14,097 nucleotides of DNA from an uncultured Saprospiraceae bacterium (lineage in GTDB: Bacteria; Bacteroidota; Bacteroidia; Chitinophagales; Saprospiraceae). The stretch is taken from NCBI GenBank assembly GCA_937952155.1, contig CALFYH010000187.1, positions 1-14,097 on the forward strand. The letters run 5' to 3'. The notes beneath the pieces are model-generated. The model made no database searches, had not been told where the DNA came from, and saw nothing but the letters and a program-made list of their open reading frames with translations. Below, piece after piece: positions 1 through 6,992 of this stretch (positions are counted from its first letter, which is position 1; each line of letters begins with the position of its first letter). The translations under genes and the position numbers were made by a program.

Positions 1-31
1 TTCAAAAAGGTACCACGCATCGAAATATATC

Positions 32-39
32 TATATTTA
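32..39 (+). promoter_or_regulatory. Possible -7 promoter box of the TPR gene
   Basis: TATATTTA lies 38 bases before the ATG at 78 and matches seven of eight positions of the Bacteroidota -7 consensus TAnnTTTG. No convincing -33 TTTG is visible upstream, and little upstream sequence is available, so this is only a candidate. Confidence 0.25.
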
Positions 40-77
40 CACCGTCAATTAATCCCCGGACTCAGTTTAATAAAAAT

Positions 78-1493
78 ATGGAGAACAAAATAAAACGAGA
101 TACAGCTTTAATAAATCTTGTATCTGATTTTGAAAATAAGTTTGAGCAAGGAGAGGTCGGCTATCTGGACGAAAAGATATACTTACAGCTTTTAGAATAT
201 TACGAAGACGAGTATTTATTCGAAAAAGCCTTGGAAGTAGTAGAATTTGCCATGGAACAATACAAGTACAGGTCAGACTTCTATATTATCAAAGCCAGAT
301 TGTTACTTAATCTTAACAAAACCAACGATTGTCTTTCGACTCTTGAAATTGCGGAAAATATCGCCCCATTCGAGCGTGAGATTAGCATTATAAAAGTAAG
401 AGCATTTGCACTTAAAAAGCAGTTTTTAAAAGCTCAAGAGATTCTTGACGAACTCAGAATAGGTGCCACTAAAACTGATTTTACAGAGATACTTATTGCA
501 GAATCTTTCATCTACGAAAATATGAAAGATTATAATTCAATGTATGACGCTTTATCAAAAGCAGTCCTCTTGGATAGCTCAAACGAAGAAGCAATGGAAA
601 GGGTTTGGATTAGTGCTGAGCTTTCTAGAAGATATGAAGATAGTGTAAATTTGCATAAACTCATCATCGAAAAGGATCCATACAACTACCAGGCATGGTA
701 TAATCTAGGACATGGATACAATTGTATTTGGGAATATGAAAAAGCAATCGATGCATTGGAGTATTCATTTATAGTCAATCCTGATTTCGAAAGTGCCTAT
801 CTAGATTGTGCAGATACTTGTCTTCAAATCAAGGATTATGAGCGTGCATTAGAAATTTATATCGAGGCAAATAGCAAATTTGGACCAAATAATGAATTGA
901 TGGTAAATATTGCCCATTGTTATATCTACATGGACAGAATTTCTATCGCTAAACAATGGTTACTAAAATCTATTAAACTTGATGCTTTCAACGATGAAGC
1001 TTTTTTCCTTCTTGGAGAGTGCTATTCGAGAGACCAAGTGTGGTACAATGCGATCAATGCGTACCACAAGGCCATAGAAATTGAAAATCGTCGTGAAGAG
1101 TATTATTTAGGAATTGCAAAAGCTTATCTTGCAGTCGAAGATTATAATAAAGCAACTATCAACTTCCAAATGGCGACTCAAACAGGTCCAGAGGAGACGC
1201 TTTATTGGAAAGAATATATTTGTTTTCTGATTAAGATAGGATTGCTGGATGAGGCTCTTCAGGTACTCGATGAAGCTGAGGATCATACTTATGGAGCAGA
1301 TTTATTGTTTTGTAGAGCAGTAGTGTATTATTTGCAAAAAAATAAAAGTGACTGTATGGACTTGCTTGAAGAAGCATTAATTGAGAATTTTGATCAGCAC
1401 AATATAATGTTCGAAATCGCACCAGAACTTAAATTAGATAAAGATATAACATCTATCATAAAATATTTTTCAGATGAGGATCATCTGATATAA
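78..1493 (+). CDS. Tetratricopeptide repeat (TPR) protein
   Basis: A 471-residue helical repeat protein with no signal peptide or membrane segment, so probably cytosolic. TPR-type units are clearest at residues about 203-236 (W-Y-N-L-G...Y-E-K-A...N-P pattern), 237-270 (Y...A...Y-E-R-A-L-E-I-Y) and 305-338 (A-F-F-L-L-G-E-C-Y...A-I-N-A-Y-H-K-A-I-E). More degenerate helical pairs fill residues 30-200 and 340-440. TPR arrays serve as protein-protein scaffolds; the partner cannot be read from the sequence. The ATG at 78 follows an A-rich stretch without a clear Shine-Dalgarno site, which is normal for Bacteroidota. It is monocistronic: an intrinsic terminator follows 30 bases after the stop. TPR class is confident, the precise role is unknown. 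Confidence 0.9.
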   Translation: MENKIKRDTALINLVSDFENKFEQGEVGYLDEKIYLQLLEYYEDEYLFEKALEVVEFAMEQYKYRSDFYIIKARLLLNLNKTNDCLSTLEIAENIAPFEREISIIKVRAFALKKQFLKAQEILDELRIGATKTDFTEILIAESFIYENMKDYNSMYDALSKAVLLDSSNEEAMERVWISAELSRRYEDSVNLHKLIIEKDPYNYQAWYNLGHGYNCIWEYEKAIDALEYSFIVNPDFESAYLDCADTCLQIKDYERALEIYIEANSKFGPNNELMVNIAHCYIYMDRISIAKQWLLKSIKLDAFNDEAFFLLGECYSRDQVWYNAINAYHKAIEIENRREEYYLGIAKAYLAVEDYNKATINFQMATQTGPEETLYWKEYICFLIKIGLLDEALQVLDEAEDHTYGADLLFCRAVVYYLQKNKSDCMDLLEEALIENFDQHNIMFEIAPELKLDKDITSIIKYFSDEDHLI

Positions 1494-1522
1494 GAATTTT
1501 ACTCTTTTAATAACCAAGACTG

Positions 1523-1563
1523 AAGAGCATTCCTTTACCAAAAGGGTGCTCTTTTCTATTTTT
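1523..1563 (+). terminator. Intrinsic terminator of the TPR gene
   Basis: AAGAGCA (1523-1529) pairs with TGCTCTT (1547-1553), and inside it CCTTT (1532-1536) pairs with AAAGG (1541-1545) around a short ACCA loop. A T-rich run (TTTTCTATTTTT) follows. It begins 30 bases after the TPR stop codon and separates that gene from the receptor. Confidence 0.85.
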
Positions 1564-1594
1564 GGTTACTGTTGAAATTATTATTTAAAAATGT

Positions 1595-1624
1595 CATATT
1601 TGTAAAAATAAAATATGATATTTG
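1595..1624 (+). promoter_or_regulatory. Candidate promoter region of the TonB-dependent receptor
   Basis: Two near-matches to the Bacteroidota -7 box TAnnTTTG occur: CATATTTG at 1595-1602 and GATATTTG at 1617-1624, each differing only in the first base. The first has a GTTG at 1571-1574 about 20 bases upstream that could act as the -33 element. A start from either would give a leader of about 85-110 bases that contains the hairpin at 1632-1669. Inferred from consensus only. Confidence 0.3.
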
Positions 1625-1631
1625 TTTTTAA

Positions 1632-1669
1632 TTCAGGATTTTAAATATCTATTTGTTTTAAATCCTGAA
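1632..1669 (+). promoter_or_regulatory. Long hairpin in the receptor's 5' leader
   Basis: TTCAGGATTT (1632-1641) is a perfect inverted repeat of AAATCCTGAA (1660-1669). With one bulged T the stem extends three more A-T pairs, leaving a loop of about 11 bases. It is not followed by a uniform T-run, so a terminator is unlikely. It ends 47 bases before the receptor ATG at 1717, a position suited to a leader RNA structure or a protein operator. Function not assigned. Confidence 0.5.
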
Positions 1670-1716
1670 ATTATTTATTTATCAAAATAATTTTTTCAAC
1701 ATTCTAAATTTTCAAA

Positions 1717-4404
1717 ATGAAGCAATTTTCCATCTTTCTACTTTGTTTTTGTCATTTTGCCATTTTTTGCCAGCAAGTAAGTGGCGTGGTAAAAGATAAT
1801 ACTGGGGCACCACTCATCGGAGTCAGCATTTCAGAAAAAGGTACATTAAACGGGACAACTACTGATCTTGATGGGCAGTACCAAATCACTACCTTAACTG
1901 ATTCACCAACACTCATTTTCAGTTACACAGGATTTACGAGTGTAGAAAAGACAGTAGATAATTTATCAGAAATAAATGTCACTTTGGAAGAAGGCATATT
2001 ATTGGGTGAAGTGCAAGTTGTAGGATCCAGATCTTTCAACAGAAGTTCAACAAATTCGCCTGTAGCCATTGATATCATTGAAGTTTCTACATTGGCTAAC
2101 ACTACAGGTAGAACTGATGTAAATCAAATCCTACAGTTTAATGCACCTTCATTTAATGCATCCAAACAGTCTGGTTCAGATGGCGCTGACCATGTGGATC
2201 CTGCTTCACTTAGAGGTATGGGACCAGATCAAACATTAGTGCTTATTAATGGTAAACGTAGGCATCAATCATCATTGGTCAATATATTCGGTACGAGAGG
2301 CCGTGGTAATACAGGTACCGACCTAAATGCAATACCAGCTGCAGCTATAAAAAGAATAGAAATACTTAGAGATGGCGCTTCAGCACAATATGGATCTGAT
2401 GCAATCGCAGGTGTTATAAATGTCGTGCTCAAAGATAAGACAAATGGACTTTCAGGTGGCGTTACCTATGGTGCATACTCTACCGATGTTGGTAGTGATT
2501 ATGCTGAGAAATCAGGAGAAGATATTTATAATGCTAATGGCAAAAACAGAGCACTCGACCCAGATGGAGATAAAAGTTATGATGGCAATACGACCCGAGT
2601 TGATTTAAATTATGGAATAGACTGGGGCAAAAAAGGAGGATTTGTCAATTTCACAGCAGAGTATCTTACAAAGGATCGCACACTGCGACCTGGATATTCT
2701 TGGCGTAAAGGATATGGTTCAGCAGCAGTAGATCAATTCCAGTTTTTCGTAAATGGCGCACTGCCTCTCGCTGAAAAAACTGAGTTGTATATCTTTGGTG
2801 GTAAAGGAAATAGAAATACCGATGCTTTTGCGTTTTCTAGATCAGAGCCATCGGAAGACGAACCAAGAACTGTACCTGCGCTTTATCCAAATGGATTCAC
2901 ACCTAGGATTACTTCTAATATTGCAGATAATGCAATCACCGCTGGTATCCGCCATGAATTGGACAATGGTTGGCAAGCAGATTTTACGAATACTTACGGT
3001 TATAACGATTTCAAATATTTGATTAAAAATACCAATAATGCATCGCTTGGATCTGCATCTCCAACAGAATTTGATGCTGGTGGCCATAGTTTGGGTATGA
3101 ATGTGACAGGCTTGAATTTTTCAAAATATTATAAAAAAATAGCATCAGGTCTGAATCTAGCTTTCGGAACTGAATACAGAACTGAAAATTTTATTATAAA
3201 TGCTGGTGAAGTAGGATCGTATGCAACCTATGACATAAATGGAATTCCAATAACCAATCCAGCTGTCCAGACACCTTATGTAAATCAGTTTGGAGTAGAA
3301 CCAGGTGGTGGATCACAAGGTTTTCCAGGATATAGTCCAGGAAATGAAGTAAACAAATCAAGATCAAACATCGGATTTTATGGCGATGCTGAACTCAATA
3401 TTACAAACCAATGGTTGGTATCTGGTGCCTTGAGATATGAAAATTATAGTGATTTCGGCAATACCTTAAATTACAAACTGGCTAGTAGATATAATGTCAA
3501 TAGCGATCTAGCAATCAGAGCTTCGGTTTCATCCGGATTTAGAGCACCTTCATTAGCGCAGATACATTACAATCTAATATTTACAAATATCGTTGCAGGG
3601 AAGTCCTTACAAACACTACTTGCATCCAATACAAGTACAGTCGCAAAAGCATTTGGGATCAATCCGCTGCAAGAAGAAAAAGCCAACAATCTCGCTGCAG
3701 GGTTTACATATAAAAAAGGCGGATTTAGTGCAACCATAGATGGATACCTTATTGAAGTTAAAGATAGAATCATACTTACCGATGTTTTTGATGCTACGTC
3801 ACTTAATGTAGGTGCTGAGGCTGCTCAGTTTTTTGCAAATGGTGTAGATACAAAAACCACTGGCGTCGATATCATATTCAACTATAAGCATCAAATGAAT
3901 CGACATTCTAATTTGACAGCTGGAATCGCAGCAAACTTCAATAATACAGAAATTAAAAAAATCAACAGTGGTACATTAAACCCATTCACCTTCTTTGGAC
4001 CATTTTCACAAGCATACCTTCAAGCTGCTGCACCAAATTACAAAATGGGACTTAATATAATGTATCAATACAAGAAATTTGATGTCCTTGCAGTTTATAC
4101 CCAGTTTAGCGAAGTTCGTCTTCAGGACTTCCAATGGGTTGATTCACCGGCTACAAATCAGGCAGAAGCAGATGAATTGTATAAAGTGGCAACGGATATC
4201 TATAAAGCTGCAGGAACATTAGATTTAGCAATAGGTTATTCTTTATCCAAAAAAGTCAAAATTACAGTTGGTAGCAATAATCTCCTTAATACATATCCAA
4301 CACCACAATTTGATGGATGGACTGACCAAGGTGGATTCAATGACTCTGTACAAATGGGATCAGATGGTAGATTTGCATTTATTAGGTTGGGATTTAATCT
4401 ATAA
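1717..4404 (+). CDS. TonB-dependent outer-membrane receptor
   Basis: An 895-residue receptor for active uptake across the outer membrane, powered by TonB-ExbBD. Residues 1-18 look like a signal peptide. Residues 20-90 form the carboxypeptidase-regulatory-like domain common in Bacteroidota receptors (VSGVVKDNTGAPLIGVSI, then G-T-T-T-D-L-D-G-Q-Y). LGEVQVVGSR (96-105) is the TonB-box-like region. The plug spans about 112-238, with LRGMGPDQTLVLINGKRR, IPAAAIKRIEILRDGASAQYGSDAIAGVINVV as the conserved stretches read in order. The rest is a 22-strand-type barrel ending in FAFIRLGFNL. There is no adjacent SusD lipoprotein and no STN domain, so it is neither a classical SusC/D glycan pair nor a FecA-type signalling transducer. 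Substrate unknown; siderophore, cofactor or peptide are all possible. ATG at 1717 chosen because it begins the signal peptide. Confidence 0.93.
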   Translation: MKQFSIFLLCFCHFAIFCQQVSGVVKDNTGAPLIGVSISEKGTLNGTTTDLDGQYQITTLTDSPTLIFSYTGFTSVEKTVDNLSEINVTLEEGILLGEVQVVGSRSFNRSSTNSPVAIDIIEVSTLANTTGRTDVNQILQFNAPSFNASKQSGSDGADHVDPASLRGMGPDQTLVLINGKRRHQSSLVNIFGTRGRGNTGTDLNAIPAAAIKRIEILRDGASAQYGSDAIAGVINVVLKDKTNGLSGGVTYGAYSTDVGSDYAEKSGEDIYNANGKNRALDPDGDKSYDGNTTRVDLNYGIDWGKKGGFVNFTAEYLTKDRTLRPGYSWRKGYGSAAVDQFQFFVNGALPLAEKTELYIFGGKGNRNTDAFAFSRSEPSEDEPRTVPALYPNGFTPRITSNIADNAITAGIRHELDNGWQADFTNTYGYNDFKYLIKNTNNASLGSASPTEFDAGGHSLGMNVTGLNFSKYYKKIASGLNLAFGTEYRTENFIINAGEVGSYATYDINGIPITNPAVQTPYVNQFGVEPGGGSQGFPGYSPGNEVNKSRSNIGFYGDAELNITNQWLVSGALRYENYSDFGNTLNYKLASRYNVNSDLAIRASVSSGFRAPSLAQIHYNLIFTNIVAGKSLQTLLASNTSTVAKAFGINPLQEEKANNLAAGFTYKKGGFSATIDGYLIEVKDRIILTDVFDATSLNVGAEAAQFFANGVDTKTTGVDIIFNYKHQMNRHSNLTAGIAANFNNTEIKKINSGTLNPFTFFGPFSQAYLQAAAPNYKMGLNIMYQYKKFDVLAVYTQFSEVRLQDFQWVDSPATNQAEADELYKVATDIYKAAGTLDLAIGYSLSKKVKITVGSNNLLNTYPTPQFDGWTDQGGFNDSVQMGSDGRFAFIRLGFNL

Positions 4405-4412
4405 TAATAAGG

Positions 4413-4452
4413 CTGCCCTGAATGTAGATTTTTGCATTCAGGGCAGTTTTTT
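4413..4452 (+). terminator. Strong intrinsic terminator after the receptor
   Basis: CTGCCCTGAATG (4413-4424) and CATTCAGGGCAG (4435-4446) form a perfect 12-base-pair stem with a 10-base loop, followed by six T (4447-4452). It starts 9 bases after the receptor stop and should isolate the receptor from the sigma-factor operon. Confidence 0.95.
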
Positions 4453-4578
4453 ACTAGTTGATATTTAATTTAAAAAATAATTTCTGCTTTTTAATAGGAC
4501 AGCTGTGAGAAAAGCTTTCGAATTATAAGGTAAAATTAACTTTCAGTAAAAAAATGAGAAATTAACGAGAAAAACATA

Positions 4579-4586
4579 TAATTTTG
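4579..4586 (+). promoter_or_regulatory. Exact -7 box match before the sigma-factor gene
   Basis: TAATTTTG is an exact match to the Bacteroidota -7 consensus TAnnTTTG. A -33 TTTG is not visible at the usual spacing. If used, transcription would begin near 4592, which places the TTG at 4584 outside the message and favours the TTG at 4611 as the start codon. Confidence 0.4.
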
Positions 4587-4610
4587 TGGGTCTATAATAA
4601 TTCCAAAACA

Positions 4611-5141
4611 TTGGTATCGAGACCATTTGTAAGTAAGGCCGATTTTGAGAATGTATTCAAAGAGTATTTCAATCCTCTCGTTAACTTCGTTAACAAGTAT
4701 CTCCATAATATAGAAAATAGCAAAGAAGTAGTTCAAATTACATTGGTGAAAATCTGGAATAACAGAGAACAAATTGAAATAAAAACATCGGTCAATGCGT
4801 ACCTGTATCAAATTGCTAAAAACAGCATGATTGATTTTATCAGAAAGAATAAACACAATCTTGCTCATGTTGAGTTAAATATTTTGCAAATAGAACAGCT
4901 ACCTGATGATAATGCCTCGGCGTTGGATCCTTATTTTGTTCGGCAAGCAATTGAAAAGGCATTGATTCCACTTAAACCAAAATCGAGAGAGATTTTTGAA
5001 TTAAATAAATTTGAAGGCCTTAGTTACGAGGAAATTGCTGAATATTTAGAAATTTCGAAGCGTAGTGTTGAAGATAATATCAGTAAAGTATTGAAACATT
5101 TAAAAGAAGAATTAAAAAACCATCCATTTTTTTTTGATTAA
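4611..5141 (+). CDS. ECF-family RNA polymerase sigma-70 factor
   Basis: An extracytoplasmic-function sigma factor that directs RNA polymerase to a small regulon. The frame opens at 4584 (TTG, 185 residues), but that codon overlaps an exact -7 promoter box. The TTG at 4611 gives 176 residues and leaves the usual short lead before region 2, so it is preferred; no ATG exists in this stretch. Region 2 spans about residues 11-81 (FENVFKEYFNPLVNFVNKYL, then KEVVQITLVKIW and NAYLYQIAKNSMIDFIRK). Region 4 spans about 111-165 with the helix-turn-helix LSYEEIAEYLEISKRSVEDN. The FecR-like anti-sigma gene begins 49 bases downstream, a typical sigma/anti-sigma operon in Bacteroidota. Family is confident; the start codon is not. 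Confidence 0.88.
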   Translation: MVSRPFVSKADFENVFKEYFNPLVNFVNKYLHNIENSKEVVQITLVKIWNNREQIEIKTSVNAYLYQIAKNSMIDFIRKNKHNLAHVELNILQIEQLPDDNASALDPYFVRQAIEKALIPLKPKSREIFELNKFEGLSYEEIAEYLEISKRSVEDNISKVLKHLKEELKNHPFFFD

Positions 5142-5190
5142 AATTGTGGATTAATATTAAGGCGACGTCTATAAATCAAAAGAAGGTAAA

Positions 5191-6159
5191 TTGAACAAAT
5201 TTGATTCCATATTAAAACAAAACAAAGAAATTAAAAATTTCGAAGTTTTTGATGTTGATTCCGAATGGAACAGCTTTTTGGATGTGGTTGGAGAGTCTTC
5301 AGATAAAAAGAAAGTTGAAAATAAACCAAAGTCAAAAATCAAATCCTTAATTTATACATTTTCTGTAGGTATAGCAGCTGCACTTATACTATTACTTGTT
5401 TTTACTTTTGCACTAAAGCCTGAAACTAAAATTAAAGAAACTTATACAGCAAGCAAAAATAATGACATTATCCAACTTGCAGATGGATCTAAAATATTCC
5501 TTCAAAATGGTGCATCAATAGAATATCCAAAGATTCTTAGCGAAGTTAATGAAAGAATGATCGTACTTAATGGTAGTGCAAAATTTGATGTAACCAGAAG
5601 CATCTTGCCTTTCAGAGTTCATAATAATGGAATAATCGTAGAAGTATTGGGTACTGAGTTTAGTATAATTCAAGAGAATCAAAAGGTTATAGTAGAAAAC
5701 CATAGTGGTTCAGTACAAATTACCGAGGCCAAAGACAGAAATAATTTCAGAGTATTAAAGCAAGGAGATAAGTTTGTCTATGAAAATGGACAATTTACAG
5801 ACATGAATTATAAACCAGAACCAGTTGTAGTTGCTGAACCTGTAGCTGAACCCAAAATCGAAAAACCTAAGCCTAAAGCCGTGGAACCAAAACCTGAAGT
5901 AAAAGAAGAAGTGAAACCTGAAGTTGTTTCTGGATCAGTATATACTTTAGATTCTGTATTGAAAGGGCATTTGGTCAAACTCAATAAGAAAACAATCAAA
6001 GTGGATAAGAAATTTAAATATGACAAAGACCAAAGAGTAAGAGTCAATTTGAATCAATCCTTTTTGGATATTATGAAGTCTTTAAAATCTCAGGGATTTA
6101 TTGACATGATTCCTAGCGATTGTCCAGATTGCTATATCATCACTGCACCTACTAAGTAA
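5191..6159 (+). CDS. FecR-family membrane anti-sigma factor
   Basis: A 322-residue inner-membrane regulator expected to hold the upstream sigma factor inactive until a periplasmic signal arrives. Residues 1-50 form the cytosolic part, 53-75 one membrane helix, and about 93-200 the FecR domain (IQLADGSKIFLQNGASIEYP, then GSAKFDV, FRVHNNGIIVEVLGTEFSI, ENHSGSVQI, LKQGDKFVY). Residues 208-245 are a Pro/Lys/Glu/Val linker (EPVAEPKIEKPKPKAVEPKP) like the periplasm-spanning part of TonB. Residues 250-322 are a small C-terminal domain with S-F-L-D-I-M-K-S-L-K resembling an STN/secretin fold, ending in a CPDC motif at 311-314. The TTG start at 5191 is supported by AGAAGG four bases upstream. The first 50 residues do not match a recognised zinc-binding anti-sigma domain. 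Family confident; C-terminal role inferred. Confidence 0.85.
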   Translation: MNKFDSILKQNKEIKNFEVFDVDSEWNSFLDVVGESSDKKKVENKPKSKIKSLIYTFSVGIAAALILLLVFTFALKPETKIKETYTASKNNDIIQLADGSKIFLQNGASIEYPKILSEVNERMIVLNGSAKFDVTRSILPFRVHNNGIIVEVLGTEFSIIQENQKVIVENHSGSVQITEAKDRNNFRVLKQGDKFVYENGQFTDMNYKPEPVVVAEPVAEPKIEKPKPKAVEPKPEVKEEVKPEVVSGSVYTLDSVLKGHLVKLNKKTIKVDKKFKYDKDQRVRVNLNQSFLDIMKSLKSQGFIDMIPSDCPDCYIITAPTK

Positions 6160-6178
6160 CTTTTTGTTACCCAATTTA

Positions 6179-6577
6179 CTAAATCATTCTGTTTTTCCAT
6201 TGTGAAACCAAACGTTCACATGTGCTTGTGTCCTTTTTCCAAGTATGTCTATATTTGGCTATCCAATCATAGACAATATCTCTCACACTTAAAGGAATCA
6301 TCATAAAGATACTTGCACATACCGAATAGAAACCACCTAAATTTTGTAATATTTTTATAATGGCTGTGCTTTTCGAATAGACCTGGTTAGCTTGCACCAC
6401 GATAACGGTTTCAGGATTGCCTTGTGTTATTTTTTGCAGGCTACCGAACCAAAAAGCTTCCTTTTCATCTCTCTGTAAAATCCACTTCAATGAATAACTA
6501 CAAAACAAACAGGCACCATCATAAAGAATTACCGGATTAGTCTCCGATTTTACCCAAACTTTTTCGTGAATGTGCAT
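6179..6577 (-). CDS. DCC-family (DUF393) thiol-disulfide oxidoreductase-like protein
   Basis: A 132-residue protein of the DCC/YuxK family, named for a conserved Asp and Cys-x-x-Cys. The signature D-G-A-C-L-F-C lies at residues 20-26 directly after a beta strand (NPVILYDG). The family's later features follow: a WFGSLQ strand, the segment STAIIKILQNLGG, and YDWIAKYRHTWKK...C near the end. The family is predicted to have a thioredoxin-like fold, with little direct biochemistry. ATG at 6577 is preferred; a TTG at 6601 in the same frame would add eight residues and overlap the end of radA by eight bases. It lies 16 bases after radA, so it is probably cotranscribed with it. It converges on the anti-sigma gene with only 19 bases between stops. 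Confidence 0.85.
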   Translation of the reverse strand: MHIHEKVWVKSETNPVILYDGACLFCSYSLKWILQRDEKEAFWFGSLQKITQGNPETVIVVQANQVYSKSTAIIKILQNLGGFYSVCASIFMMIPLSVRDIVYDWIAKYRHTWKKDTSTCERLVSQWKNRMI

Positions 6578-6593
6578 TAAATGATATTGTACT

Positions 6594-6992
6594 TTATGCA
6601 AATACTTCTCTCAGTAAGTCATCTATTCGCGACAACATGCGGACTTGCACTTGATAATTTTTCTTAGCCAAAACATCTGATTTGTACTTTGAAATATAGA
6701 TCGTATCAAATCCTAATCTTCCAGCTTCTTGTATCCGCTGATCTACTCTACTCACCGGCCTAATCTCTCCAGAAAGGCCTACTTCACCGGCAAAACAGAT
6801 TTTTTTACTGATATGAATATCCTGAAGAGAGGAAATGAGCGCTGCTACTACTGCCAAATCTATGGATGGATCTGCAACTTTGATTCCACCAGCGATATTC
6901 AGGAAGACGTCATTCTGGCCATAAGCTAGGCCACACCTTTTTTCTAGGACGGCAAGCAGCATAGACAATCTTCTCAAATCAAATCCAGTTGC
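6594..6992 (-). pseudogene. radA: RadA C-terminal Lon-like domain downstream of the TAA
   Basis: In the same frame as the N-terminal part, the codons after the TAA read A-T-G-F-D-L-R-R-L-S-M-L-L-A-V-L-E-K-R and continue to a natural stop at 6594. This is the Lon-like domain (DVFLNIAGGIKVADPSIDLA, FAGEVGLSGEIRPVSRVDQR). The first possible re-start is a TTG at 6977 without a Shine-Dalgarno site, so separate translation is doubtful. Confidence 0.65.

Noticed and set aside
1717..4404. SusC-type glycan receptor
   Set aside because: No SusD gene is adjacent on either side, and the length (895 residues) is shorter than usual SusC proteins, so only the general receptor class is supported.
6156..6170. 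Hairpin GTAAC-TTTTT-GTTAC between the convergent anti-sigma and DCC genes as a bidirectional terminator
   Set aside because: The stem has only five A-T-rich pairs, overlaps the anti-sigma stop codon and lacks a following T-run, so it is too weak to call.
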